Part shown: piece by piece, positions 37,011-49,476 of the stretch
How the letters are laid out: each line of letters starts with the position of its first letter
Position numbering within the stretch: position 1 is the first letter of the stretch
From: Rhabditoides inermis
Lineage: Eukaryota; Nematoda; Chromadorea; Rhabditida; Rhabditidae
Assembly (NCBI GenBank): GCA_963966185.1
Contig: CAWZYM010000204.1
Location: forward strand, 605,001-669,000
Direction: 5' to 3'
DNA length: 64,000 nucleotides
Program-made: the position numbers and the translations under genes
The notes under the pieces: model-generated
What the model was told of the DNA's origin: nothing
What the model saw: only the letters and a program-made list of their open reading frames with translations
Database searches by the model: none

Positions 37011-37062
<52 letters not shown>

Positions 37063-37377
37063 GGGGGGAGGAGGAGGGAGATAGGATGGAAAGTAGACAG
37101 AACAGTGTAGAGGAGAAAGAGATGGGGCGGTGTACATCTGTGAAACATAAAATAAGTGAAAAAGAAGTAGGAGAGATAGTTAGAAAAGACAAAAATAAGC
37201 TACATATACAAAATACATAGAACTTCAACACTTCAACTACAACCCTTGCGTGTATGTATCTTCGCAAGAGTCATTAGAGAGCAATCAACTATCAAACGTG
37301 CAAGACGAACTATTCTTCTATTTTTCTATTTTTGTATACCTAGTGCGGAGGCGCGCGACAGCGCGCCGGAGCGCTAG
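36418..37377 (+). repeat. E unit 6 (5'-truncated)
   Basis: It starts mid-body at TCATTGTAGACGTAAT, has one short M segment and two GA tracts, and a full tail with hairpin 37340-37377 ending CTAG. The minus-strand Ser/Leu frames (36771-37267) are GA-tract shadows. Confidence 0.85.
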
Positions 37378-39133
37378 TCCCCCTTTCATACTAATATTTA
37401 CTATGGTGTCTGTCTGTCTGTCTGTCCTTCCGGAGAGATATCTCTTTTCAAAGTCTACTTTAACTACTCATTTTTTCTAGAAAGTTTCTTCAATACCTGA
37501 GAACGCAAAATTCCGAATATCTCGTCAATAGCGATCTCCTAATCATAGTTATCACCTAATCTCTTAACTATGGAGAAAAATTTCAAAATACTTCAATTAG
37601 AACCAAATTTGGAGAGTAGGTGAATCGACCTAGAAAAAGTCGATAGCCGCGATACCAGCTGCCTGTGACCTCATCTTCATGCCCAAATAGGCGAATGTAC
37701 CCAAAATGCACCCAAAATTCATGATCTTCGATTTCTATAAAAATTGAATAGAAGAAAGATTACGTATAATAGATTATAGAAACTTGTTTCCTTTTTTGAA
37801 AAGTCACCAAATATGGCGAATATGATCGACTTTTCGTACAGACGAGATAGAGGGTCCAATTTGTAAACTTAAGCTTTTATGGGCAAAAAAGCCCTTCTGT
37901 CAAAGTTTCAGATCGATCGGACTTTGTCTTCATACAGTATTAGACATTTTCTGAGCGCGCGTTACTTGCTGGGGTCGCGCCCACCGGATTGCTCGCTACC
38001 AGCTGCCAGGTCAACCGATCGATATCGAATAGTTGGCATTCGCAATCACTGACCCTTATCCACTCAGTTGTGTCTTTTTTGATAGGAATATGTCTAAATA
38101 TAACAATAATGGATTGAGTCAGTGGAAAAAAGACAAAATTTCTATCTTCAACGAATAACTTTGACAAAACGAAAAGTTGAAGGTTGAAAGTTAAGTAAAA
38201 TGTTTCGAGACGTCAATAGATAGTGCTTTCTAACGATCAAATCAACCTCAAACTATTTCAAGCTCCTTCACACGTGCGCACAACGTGTTAGGGCGCGCCA
38301 GCCGGGTTTTTTTCTCGAAGTCATTGTAGACGTAATATAGAACTATGTACTGCTTCTTTTTTTTAGTTGAAACTTAGTTTTGAGTTTATTACTTGTACTC
38401 TTGTACATATTCAGCCTGAATTTCCGTTTTTCGATGCAGTACAGTGTCGAGTGGAAGTGAGGTGAGGTGAGAACCGAGTTCACCTTACATGTCATTTGGC
38501 AAGCACAGGCGGTCAAATTATATTTTTAGAACGTGAGAGAGTAGACAGTAGGGAGAGAAGACAGTAGAGAAGAGAGTAGTACTTTCTGTTTAAAAAGTTT
38601 TTACATGTCTCTCGAAAGTCGCAGTGACTACTGCAGCTGTGAGAATAGAACAGTAGACAGAAGGTACCATAGTACTGTCTCTAGAAAGTTGTTGTCACCG
38701 CAGCGGGGACGTGAAAGTATACAAGAGAGAGAATAGGAGAGAGAGAGAGAATAGGAGAGAGAAAAGAGGAGAGAGAAGGGAGAGTAGACATAACTGTCTC
38801 TCGAAAGTCGCAGTGATAGTGATTACTGCAGATGTGGTGAGAGTGAGAGTGGAAGAGGGAGGTGAAGAGAGGTGAAAATAGACAGAAGAAAACATAGTCG
38901 TGTCTCTAGAAAGTTGTTGTCACAGTAGAAGAAAAAGATGCAGTAGACAAACAAGAGCATAGTATTAGTATTGTCTCTAGAAAGTTGAAAGTAGACAATA
39001 GAGAATATAATACTGTTTCTAGAGAATATAATATTTAGAGAGAAAGAGAAAGAGAGAAAGAGATAGCGAGACAGTGGGAGCGGGAGAAGAGAGAGAGAGA
39101 GAGGAGAGATAGGGGAGAGTAGAACTGTGTCGA

Positions 39134-39174
<41 letters not shown>

Positions 39175-39493
39175 GGGGGAGGAGGAGGGAGATAGGATGG
39201 AAAGTAGACAGAACAGTGTAGAGGAGAAAGAGATGGGGCGGTGTACATTTGTGAAACATAAAATAAGTGAAAAAGAAGTAGGAGAGATAGTTAGAAAAGA
39301 CAAAAATTAAAAGAGCTACATATACAAAATACATAGAACTTGAACACTTCAACTACAATCCTTGCGTGTATGAATCTTCGCAAGGATCATTAGAGAGCAA
39401 TCAACTATCAAACATGCAAGACGAACTATTCTTTTATTTTTCTATTTTTGTATACCTAGTGCGGAGGCGCGCGACAGCGCGCCGGAGCGCTAG
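37378..39493 (+). repeat. E unit 7 (complete reference unit, 2116 bp)
   Basis: Parts in order: TCCCCCTTTCATAC start; AATATTTACTATGG with GTCT microsatellite to about 37427; CTTCCGGAGAGATATCTC; AT-rich body to about 38260; CACACGTGCG and GGGCGCGCCAGCCGG; GGTGAGGTGAG motif; M repeats from about 38608 and 38788; GA tract near 39060-39180; tail with CTTGCG...CGCAAG hairpin; terminal hairpin 39456-39493 ending CTAG. No terminal inverted repeats and no domain in any frame. Either a non-autonomous mobile element in tandem or a long satellite monomer. Confidence 0.85.
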
Positions 39494-41494
39494 TCCCCCT
39501 TTCATACTAAAATTTACTATGGTGTCTGTCTGTCTGTCTGTCCTTCCGGAGAGATATCTCTTTTCAAACTCTACTCTAACTACTCATTTTTTCTAGAAAG
39601 TTTCTTCAATACCTGAGAACGCAAAATTCCAAATATCTCGTCAATAGCGATCTCCTAATCATAGTTATCACCTAATCTCTTAACTATGGAGAAAAATTTC
39701 AAAATACTTCAATGAGAACCAAACTTGGAGAGTAGGTAAATCGACCTAGAAAAAGTCGATAGCCGCGATACCAGCCGACTGTGACCTCATCTTCATGCCC
39801 AAATAGGCGAATGTACCCAAAATGCACCCAAAATTCATGATCTTCGATTTCTATAAAAATTGAATAGAAGAAAGATTACGTATAATAGATTATAGAAACT
39901 TGTTTCCTTTTTTGAAAAGTCACCAAATATGGCGAATATGATCGACTTTTCGTACAGACGAGATAGAGGGTCCAATTTGTAAACTTAAGCTTTTATGGGC
40001 AAAAAAGCCCTTCTGTCAAAGTTTCAGATCGATCGGACTTTGTCTTCATACAGTATTAGACATTTTCTGAGCGCGCGTTACTTGCTGGGGTCGCGCCCAC
40101 CGGATTGCTCGCTACCAGCTGCCAGGTCAACCGATCGATATCGAATAGTTGGCATTTGCAATCACTGACCCTTATCCACTCAGTTGTGTCTTTTTTGATA
40201 GGAATATGTCTAAATATAACAATAATGGATTGAGTCAGTGGAAAAAAGACAAAATTTCTATCTTCAACGAATAACTTTGACAAAACGAAAAGTTGAAGGT
40301 TGAAAGTTAAGTAAAATGTTTCTAGACGTCAATAGATAGTGCTTTCTAACGATCAAATCAACCTCAAACTGTTTCAAGCTCCTTCACACGTGCGCACAAC
40401 GTTTTAGGGCGCGCCAGCCGGGTTTTTTTCTCGAAGTCATTGTAGACGTAATATAGAACTATGTACTGCTTCTTTTTTTTAGTTGAAACTTAGTTTTGAG
40501 TTTATTACTTGTACTCTTGTACATATTCAGCCTGAAATTCCGCTTTTCGATGCAGTACAGTGTCGAGTGGAAGTGAGGTGAGGTGAGAATCGAGTTCACC
40601 TTACATGTCATTTGGCAAGCACAGGCGATCAAATTATATTTTCAGAACGTGAGAGAGTATATAGTAGGGAAAGAAGACAGTAGATAAGAGATTAGTACTT
40701 TCTGTTAAAAAAGATTTTACATAACTGTCTCTCGAAAGTCGCAGTGACTACTGCAGATGTGAGAATAGAAGAGTAGACAGAAGGTGCCATAGTACTGTCT
40801 AGAGAAAGTTGTTGTCACCGATGCAGAGACGTGAGAATAGACAAGAGAAAGACAGACAGAGAAAGAGAGAGAGAGAGAGAGAAAGAGAGAAAGAGAGAGA
40901 GAGGAGGGAGGAGAAGGAGGGAAGAGAGAGAGTAGGCATAACTGTCTCTCGAAAGTCGCAGTGACTGCTGCAGACGTGAGAGTAGAAGAGTAGACAGAAG
41001 GTAACATAGTACTGTCTCTAGAAAATTGTTGTCACCGATGCGGAGACGTGAGAATAGACAAGAGAGAAAGATGAGGAGAGAGAGAGAAGGTAGGAGAGAG
41101 AAAAGAGGAGAGAGAAAGGAGAGTAGACATAACTGTCTTTCGAAAGTCGCAGTGATAGTGATTACTGCAGATGTGAAAGTAAGAGTGGAAGAGGTGACGA
41201 AAGGTGGAAGTAGACAGAAGAAAACATAGTAATGTCTCTAGAAAGTTTTTGTCACATTGAAAGAAAAAGATGCAGTAGACAAACAAGAGCATATGTAGTA
41301 TTAGTATTGTCTCTAGAAAGTTGACAGTAGAGTAGACAATAGAGAATATAATACTGTTTCTAGAGAACATAATACTGAGAGAGAAAGAGAAAGAGAGAAA
41401 GAGATAGGGAGACAGTGGTAGAGGGAGAAGAGAGAGAGGAGAGATAGGGGAAAGTAGAACTGTCTCGAGGAGAGAGAGAGAGAGAAAGAGAGAA

Positions 41495-41529
<35 letters not shown>

Positions 41530-42019
41530 GGGCGGGGGGGGGGGAAGAGGAGGGAGATGAGATGGAAAGTAGACAGAACAGTGTAGAGGAGAAAGAGATG
41601 GGGCGGTGTACATCTGTGAAACATAAAATAGGTGAAAAAGAAGTAGGAGAGATAGTTAGAAAAGACAAAAAATTAAGCTACATATACAAAATACAAAGAA
41701 CTTGAACACTTCAACTACAACCCTTGCGTGTATAGTTCCATGCTCGCAATAAGTTGCGCGCGGTGGGGTAGATCAGAGGAAGACGGAGAGTCAGCTCTAG
41801 GCAATAGCGCGCAAAACAAGAGAGACAGACGGTTATGGTACCGTATTTCGAACTGCAAGCGAGGTAGATCGAAAACTATCGCTCTGGCGCAGAGTATATG
41901 TTACTTCGCAAGAGTCATTGGAGAACAATCAACTATCAAACATGCAAGACGAACTATTCTTCTATTTTCTTTTTCGTATACCTAGTGCGTAGGCGCGCGA
42001 CAGCGCGCCGGAGCGCTAG
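39494..42019 (+). repeat. E unit 8 with ~160-bp tail insert
   Basis: Three M repeats start near 40722, 40936 and 41128. The tail hairpin loop between CTTGCG and CGCAAG holds about 160 bp (41734-41894) of GC-richer DNA not seen in most units. Terminal CTAG at 42016-42019. Unit 12 is an almost exact copy (offset 12634-12636, differing by one GA dinucleotide). Confidence 0.9.
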
Positions 42020-43247
42020 TCCCCCTTTCATACTAATATTTACTATGGTGTCTGTCTGTCTGTCTGTCTGTCCTTCCGGAGAGATATCTCTTTTCAAAGT
42101 CTACTTTAACTACTCATTTTTTCTAGAAAGTTTCTTCAATACCTGAGAACGCAAAATTCCAAATATCTCGTCAATAGCGATCTCCTAATCATAGTTATCA
42201 CCTAATCTCTTAACTATGGAGAAAAATTTCAAAATACTTCAATGAGAACCAAACTTGGAGAGTAGGTAAATCGACCTAGAAAAAGTCGATAGCCGCGATA
42301 CCAGCCGACTGTGACCTCATCTTCATGCCCAAATAGGCGAATGTACCCAAAATGCACCCAAAATGCACCCAAAATTCATGATCTTCGATTTCTATAAAAA
42401 TTGATTAGAAGAAAGATTACGTATAATAGATTATAGAAACTTGTTTCCTTTTTTGAAAAGTCACCAAATATGGCGAATATGATCGACTTTTCGTACAGAC
42501 GAGATAGAGGGTCCAATTTGTAAACTTAAGCTTTTATGGGCAAAAAAGTCCTTCTGTCAAAGTTTCAGATCGATCGGACTTTGTCTTCATACAGTATTAG
42601 ACATTTTCTGAGCGCGCGTTACTTGCTGGGGTCGCGCCCACCGGATTGCTCGCTACCAGCTGCCAGGTCAACCGATCGATATCGAATAGTTGGCATTCGC
42701 AATCACTGACCCTTATCCACTCAGTTGTGTCTTTTTTGATAGGAATATGTCTAAATATAACAATAATGGATTGAGTCAGTGGAAAAAAGACAAAATTTCT
42801 ATCTTCAACGAATAACTTTGACAAAACGAAAAGTTGAAGGTTGAAAGTTAAGTAAAATGTTTCGAGACGTCAATAGATAGTGCTTTCTAACGATCAAATC
42901 AACCTCAAACTGTTTCAAGCTCCTTCACACGTGCGCACAACGTGTTAGGGCGCGCCAGCCGGGTTTTTTTCTCGAAGTCATTGTAGACGTAATATAGAAC
43001 TATGTACTGCTTCTTTTTTTAGTTGAAACTTAGTTTTGAGTTTATTACTTGTACTCTTGTACATATTCAGCCTGAATTTCCGTTTTTCGATGCAGTACAG
43101 TGTCGAGTGGAAGTGAGGTGAGGTGAGAACCGAGTTCACCTTACATGTCATTTGGCAAGCACAGGCGGTCAAATTATATTTTTAGAACGTGAGAGAGTAG
43201 ACAGTAGGGAGAGAAGACAGTAGAGAAGAGAGTGGTACTTTCTGTTT
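42020..43247 (+). repeat. E unit 9, 5' part
   Basis: Full start with GTCT run and body, ending at ACTTTCTGTTT before the M repeats. There it meets an E tail fragment in reverse orientation. Confidence 0.85.
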
Positions 43248-43438
43248 CCCTATCTCTCCTCTCTCTCTCTTCTCCCTCTCCCACTGTCTCGCTATCTCTT
43301 TCTCTCTTTCTCTTTCTCTCTCAGTATTATATTCTCTAAAAACAGTATTTTATTCTCTTCTGTCTACTGTCAACTTTCTAGAGACAATACTAATACTATG
43401 CTCTTGTTTGTCTACTGCATCTTTTTCTTCTACTGTGA
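43248..43438 (-). repeat. Inverted E tail/GA fragment
   Basis: The top strand turns pyrimidine-rich (CCCTATCTCTCC to TTCTACTGTGACA), the reverse complement of an E region such as 36780-36990. The 43247/43248 junction is a head-on fusion. Confidence 0.85.
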
Positions 43439-43591
43439 CATGGCCAGTTCTATGTAAACTATGCTTCGTTTTCGAGCTATTGAGATGTCCTTTTAGGGTT
43501 AGGGTACTGTAGGGTCGGTGATTGAAGTTTTTATTTATTGACCTCATTTGCATAATTCCAAATATGGTAATGTTGTATCGCCCTGCGAAGC
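43439..43591 (+). repeat. Shared segment with TTAGGG pair
   Basis: Repeated at 47356-47490. TTAGGGTTAGGG is at 43493-43504, followed by a TTGACCTCATTTGCATAATT phrase. Confidence 0.8.
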
Positions 43592-44652
43592 AAAGGGCTA
43601 TATAAAATTTGCTATGGCGCATGTTTCTTTGTCCGGGCACATATCTCAAGAGTCAGAAGTTCAAATCTTGTCAACTTGGTACGTTTTGATGGGTTCCTTG
43701 ACCACACGGTCACCGCTCAGATTCATCTACCTAGCTCACCTGCACAGGTAGATACACTTGAAAATATCGTTTTTTTGACCACTTTTCATCTTTGAGTCCC
43801 AATAACTTTCTCCACAAACTTGTAGCAGTACTGATACTTTCTACAACTAACATGTAGACAAGTATCTCGCTTTGGGTGAACAATTCAGGTAAACAAGTAA
43901 ACAAGGAAGCAAACTACACACAATATAAGTGTTTGTTTTCAGTGTCAGATTACAAAACCATCTACTGGGTCCACTAATGAGATAGTTGGAAGCTGGATTT
44001 TATCATTTAATTATCAGTGTATCAATATCATCTCGTATGCAAATTACCAGAATTTTAGCTATTTTTTGATTTTTAATTTATTTTCAAAAAAACACATTAA
44101 ATGCTCAGAAATATTTGAAAATTCATAACTCGGTTATCTGTCGAGGTAGAAGGTTCATATTTTGTACAGGTAACAAGTAAACAAGTACTAATTTTTAGAT
44201 AAACAATTCGTCCTCATTCACCTCATTTACATATTCCAAATAAGGTCATGTGCATTTCTCAGCTTAGAGTACTTTTACGAACTTCATACTTGGTATAGGT
44301 AACAAGTAAACAAGTACGATGTTTACGTAAACAAAACAGGTAAACAAGTAAACAAAAAAGTAAACAACTCCAAAACTAGAGATTTTGATATCTAAAGTGT
44401 ACTAGACTCGATAAAAAGTTCATTTCAGATGTTTATAAGTCAGGTAAACAAGTGAACAGAGTTGTAAACAACTCCATAACTTCAGATTCCGATGTTTGAT
44501 GTAAACTAGACCCAAAGGAGAGTTCATATCTAATGTTTACAAGTCATGTAAACAAGTAAACAAAAATGTAAACAACTATGAAACTTGAGATTTCCATGTC
44601 TGATGTGTACTGGAGCTGTAGTAGAGTTCAGATTTGAAGCTTTGATGATTTG
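43592..44652 (+). repeat. T-a element
   Basis: Starts with a GCCCT/AGGGC hairpin and TATAAAATTTGCTATGG. Later parts hold GTAAACAAGTAAACAA blocks alternating with GATATCTAAAGTGTACTAGA-like phrases about 110 bp apart. No coding capacity was seen. Confidence 0.75.
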
Positions 44653-44764
44653 ACGCGAAGAGGCGAGCGCGCCGAAGGCGCGCGAGCCTCGGAGCGCAAT
44701 GCGGCGGCGAAGCCGCCGCCACTAGCGGGCCGGAGGCGAGCGAAGCGAGCCTCCGGCCCGCTAG
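44653..44764. other. GC hairpin cluster H3
   Basis: Mirror of H2: GCGCGCC/GGCGCGC, GCGGCGGC/GCCGCCGC and the 15-bp-stem hairpin at 44722-44764 ending CTAG. T-b follows directly. Confidence 0.9.
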
Positions 44765-46444
44765 TTCGCCTGGCCGGCCTATATAAAATTTGCTATGGTC
44801 GGTGTTTGTGGCTCGGTCACAACATGTAGCTCAGTAACTATTACACCTACACAGCTCATACTCTAAACTTAACACTCTTATGGTGACCGCATGCAATCGT
44901 TTCATTTTCACAATCATTGCTCTACTTACCGTATGACTTTACTAACAACTTGACTTAGCCTGAAAAACTTTTCACTCATATGCTCAGTCCATGTTTTGAG
45001 ATGTGAATCTCATACTGTAAACTTAGACTTAGCACACTATATTGACTTGACACACGTCACTAGGACTCATTCCGATAACTCCTTATATGGGTTTATATAG
45101 AATTTCCAAAATTTCAGAAGGACATAACTCAAGACTGAAGACACATTTCACACTCAAACTACAAACTTAAAATCAACCAATCACTCTTAACAGACACACA
45201 TTAGCATAGGTTCCTATATCATTTCCTTAAAAGGGTTCACTAACAACTCGGTCCACTTCTATGTAAACCTACCTTCAAACTTCATATTTTGTCATGAAAC
45301 TTGCACAGTAACAAGAAACATGCATGTTCTTCACAGTTTTACAGTTTCATTTTCAAATACCAGTTCAAAAAAGTTTTACACCATTTTTCATTTTCTGACA
45401 GGATCAATCACGTAAGATGCAAAACGCAAAAACCTTGAATATCTCTGTTAGTTTTGAAGACTAAAATTTCAAACTTTAGCTGATGATAGAAGACACTTGG
45501 CCGTTCACACCATTTCAATTTCAAATAAAAAACTGATTCCGTTTTCAAAATATAAATATTCAAATTTTAGTGAAAATTTTACATTTTTGATCATAACTTC
45601 TTTCGTTTTCAATATTAATTTTTCAAATTTTTATGGTAAATTACTCTCTATGACACAATCAACACAAACACTTATGCTCATCTTTATTACTGAAAATAAA
45701 AATCATATTTAATGATTCACTAGATCAACTACAATCTCTTACTATATAAGAGTTGAGACCTGGATTTTGCACAGTAATTCATAACTCAAAAACTAATATT
45801 TACTGACAAAGATTCAGATTTTTCGCTTCACTGTGGAAGGATTTCACTTTTTCAAAAAACCTTGATTTTCAACAAAATGTGGCTCATTTTTGCAGTTGAG
45901 CATATTGACCGCTGACAGGATCAATCAGGCAAGATGCAAAACATAAAATACAGTAGATCTAAGTTTCAACTTCTTAGAAAAACTATTTTTAATTCTCTCA
46001 TTCCTTTCACCAATGACACCTTAGGTCCTGAGTACCAGGTACCGACTCACCTGTAGCCGCTCACCTGTCACCTGAGATAAACTAGCATAAACTTCAAATT
46101 TCACTTTACGACCCTGTAACTTTCGTCTAGATGAGAGTTGACACCTGGGTTTTCTTATTTAATTATCACTACCGTAATACCTTTATTCATAAATTATTTC
46201 AGATTTGTATTTAATGTTTGAATTTAATTAATTTTTCAATTTCCGCCTTTTCAATACTAAGAAATGTTATAAAATTTATAACTTTGATATTTTTTGAGGT
46301 AGAAGTTTCATACTTGGTACAGGTAACAAGTAAATAATTACATTTTTTTTAGGTAAACAACTAAGGTAAACAAGTGAACAAAAAAGTAAACAACTCCAAA
46401 TCTCCTGATTTTGATATCTAATCGATACTAAACCTTCAGGAGAG
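44765..46444 (+). repeat. T-b element
   Basis: Begins TTCGCCTGGCCGG then TATAAAATTTGCTATGG. It is AT-rich and contains diverged internal repeats: ATAACTC phrases, GGATCAATCA(C/G)G(T/C)AAGATGCAAAA twice (about 45403 and 45918), and GAGTTGA(G/C)ACCTGG twice (about 45751 and 46135). No frame above 71 codons. Confidence 0.7.
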
Positions 46445-46805
46445 TTAAAGAAGAACTCCGGGGAACCTGCGCTATTCACAATTAGTCGTGCTCTATTCAG
46501 TCACATTTAGATATAGTTCGCTTTGATCACACAGTTTGCCTGCTCTCGATTTGCACCGGCTTGACAGAGACGGCGAGAGAGTGCGCGTTTGCAGAGAGCG
46601 CATACGGGTACAGTCTTTTTGACCGCGGGGTCAGCCATAACGCGAGTGCGATTGAATAACACCGTGTCAATAGGAAGTGTGCAAAATAATTCGAATATGC
46701 TAATTTTTGTTAGTTTCGTGAGCGAAGAAAGTTAGTGTTGAATAGATTAGGCATGGTTTTGTCTGATTGACACGCATTCCTAGATTCCCCGGAGTTCTTC
46801 TTTAA
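46445..46805. mobile_element. 361-bp element with 21-bp terminal inverted repeats
   Basis: Left end 46445-46465 (TTAAAGAAGAACTCC...) and right end 46785-46805 are perfect reverse complements, with TTAA at both outer ends. The interior is non-coding and single-copy apart from the left-arm partial copy. It looks like a small MITE with TTAA ends (piggyBac-type target, inferred), although the termini lack a typical CCC start. Confidence 0.55.
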
Positions 46806-47036
46806 GGTATAAGGTTTACAAGTCATGTAAACAAGTAAACAAAACTGTAAACAAATCCGAAACTGTAGATTTTGATATCTAAAGTGTACTAGATTCAATG
46901 AAGAGTTTGTATCTGATGTTTACATGACAAGTAAACAAGTGAACAAAGTTGTAAACAACTATAAAACTTGAGATTTCGATCTCTGATGTGTACTAGAGCC
47001 GTAGTAGAGTTCAGATTTAAAGTGTTGATGATTTGA
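46806..47036 (+). repeat. T-type fragment before H4
   Basis: Contains GTAAACAAGTAAACAA blocks and the TGATGTGTACTAGAGC phrase that also precedes H3, so it is a partial copy of the T-a 3' end. Confidence 0.65.
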
Positions 47037-47147
47037 CGCGGAGAGGCGAGCGCGCCGAAGGCGCGCGAGCCTCGGAGCGCAGTGCGGCGGCGAAGCCGCC
47101 GCCACTAGCGGGCCGGAGGCGAGCGAAGCGAGCCTCCGGCCCGCTAG
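47037..47147. other. GC hairpin cluster H4
   Basis: Same three hairpins and order as H3, with one or two substitutions (GCAGTGCGG for GCAATGCGG). The final hairpin 47105-47147 ends CTAG. Confidence 0.9.
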
Positions 47148-48055
47148 TCACTCGCCCACCCCTATAAATTATGCTATGGTGTTTGTTTTCTGTCCGCGGT
47201 TGTATCTCATGTTGTAGTTATCGTTGGGGGTTGAGGTATGGAAATTAGATCCTAGGTGGTCCTGGTATGCAATCGTTTACCTGGCGTCCTGATCTGACTA
47301 TTCCTTATATGGGTTCTCCCTAGAAAATTAGCATAATTGAGAACAGAATCTGAGAGATGGCCAGTTCTATGTAAACTATGCTTCGTTTTCGAGCTATTGA
47401 GATGTCCTTTTAGGGTTAGGGTACTGTAGGGTCGGTGATTGAAGTTTTTAATTATTGACCTCATTTGCATAATTCCAAATATGGTAATGTTGTATCTCGG
47501 TCAGTTTTGATGCCAAAGAGTCCAAACTTGGTATGTGACCTGGAGACAAGTCAGCGATGTTGTTGTTTATATGTTTGTCAACAAGTAAACAACTTTGTAA
47601 ACAATTTTTAAGTTTGTTTTGAAGGTATCTAAGATGTTGTAGACCGAGAGGCGAGTTCAAAAATGTTGTTTACAGGTGATGTAAACAAGTAAACAACTTT
47701 GTAAACAACCTGAAAAAGTGTTTTGAAGATGTCAAATGTTTAGTAACATTATTGGTGAGTTCGAAAATGTTATTTACAGATGTTGTAAACAAGTAAACAA
47801 ACATGTAAACAAACTGAAAACGTGTTTGAAAAATGTATTGCGTGTAGTAGACTCGGAGGCGAGTTCAAAAATGTTGTTTACATAAAGTGTAAACAAGTAA
47901 ACAAATTTGTAAACAACGTTCAATTGTCTTATATTTTTTGTGTTTTGTGTTGTAATGTACTTCTTAGTTGGATTACAGGTTTGTGGACAGATTTTAGTTG
48001 AGAAACTAGATTTGAGTGATGATTTCAGTTTTCGCGCCAGCGCCGCTCGGGCTAG
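47148..48055 (+). repeat. T-c element with 104-bp tandem repeats
   Basis: Starts TCACTCGCCC then TATAAATTATGCTATGG. The shared segment with TTAGGGTTAGGG (47410-47421) is inside. Four units with ACAAGTAAAC at 47581, 47685, 47789 and 47893 have exact 104-bp spacing. Ends in GC-rich DNA closing in CTAG at 48052-48055. Confidence 0.75.
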
Positions 48056-49431
48056 TTGCCCCTTTCATACTAATATTTACTATGGTGTCTGTCTGTCTGT
48101 CTGTCTGTCCTTCCGGAGAGATATCTCTTTTCAAAGTCTACTCTAACTACTCATTTTTTTCTAGAAAGTTTCTTCAATACCTGAGAACGCAAAATTCCAA
48201 ATATCTCGTCAATAGCGATCTCCTAATCATAGTTATCACCTAATCTCTTAACTATGGAGAAAAATTTCAAAATACTTCAATGAGAACCAAACTTGGAGAG
48301 TAGGTAAATCGACCTAGAAAAAGTCGATAGCCGCGATACCAGCCGACTGTGACCTCATCTTCATGCCCAAATAGGCGAATGTACCCAAAATGCACCCAAA
48401 AATGATGATCTTCGATTTCTATAAAAATTGAATAGAAGAAAGATTACGTATAATAGATTATAGAAACTTGTTTCCTTTTTTGAAAAGTCACTAAATATGG
48501 CGAATATGATCGACTTTTCGTACAGACGAGATAGAGGGTCCAATTTGTAAACTTAAGCTTTTATGGGCAAAAAAGCCCTTCTGTCAAAGTTTCAGATCGA
48601 TCGGACTTTGTCTTCATACAGTATTAGACATTTTCTGAGCGCGCGTTACTTGCTGGGGTCGCGCCCACCGGATTGCTCGCTACCAGCTGCCAGGTCAACC
48701 GATCGATATCGAATAGTTGGCATTCGCAATCACTGACCCTTATCCACTCAGTTGTGTCTTTTTTGATAGGAATATGTCTAAATATAACAATAATGGATTG
48801 AGTCAGTGGAAAAAAGACAAAATTTCTATCTTCAACGAATAACTTTGACAAAACGAAAAGTTGAAGGTTGAAAGTTAAGTAAAATGTTTCGAGACGTCAA
48901 TAGATAGTGCTTTCTAACGATCAAATCAACCTCAAACTGTTTCAAGCTCCTTCACACGTGCGCACAACGTGTTAGGGCGCGCCAGCCGGGTTTTTTTCTC
49001 GAAGTCATTGTAGACGTAATATAGAACTATGTACTGCTTCTTTTTTTAGTTGAAACTTAGTTTTGAGTTTATTACTTGTACTCTTGTACATATTCAGCCT
49101 GAATTTCCGTTTTTCGATGCAGTACAGTGTCGAGTGGAAGTGAGGTGAGGTGAGAACCGAGTTCACCTTACATGTCATTTGGCAAGCACAGGCGGTCAAA
49201 TTATATTTTTAGAACGTGAGAGAGTAGACAGTAGGGAGAGAAGACAGTAGAGAAGAGAGTGGTACTTTCTGTTTAAAAATGTTTTCATATAACAAGTCGC
49301 AGTGACTACTGCAGATGTGAGAATAGAAGAGTAGATAGAAGGTGCCATAGTACTGTCTCTAGAAAATTGTTGTCACCGATGCGGAGACGTGAGAATAGAC
49401 AAGAGAAAGACAGAGAGAGAGAGATAGAGAT

Positions 49432-49476
<45 letters not shown>

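Larger units (their letters stand above)
42019..46723. repeat. 4.7-kb inverted repeat, right arm
   Basis: Reverse complement of 22020-26724. The inner edge coincides, within one chance base, with the start of E unit 9 (42020, directly after a CTAG hairpin). The outer edge falls inside a 361-bp inverted-repeat element that is intact here. Intact modules at both edges suggest this is the older arm and the left arm the derived copy. Confidence 0.95.

Noticed and set aside
41728..41985. 85-codon frame in the unit 8 tail insert
   Set aside because: Its copy in unit 12 is part of a block duplication so conservation is uninformative; the frame runs through the GC hairpin region and shows no domain.
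43493..43504. Telomere (TTAGGGTTAGGG, also at 25239 and 47410)
   Set aside because: Only two hexamers, inside a dispersed 150-bp segment; not a telomeric tract.
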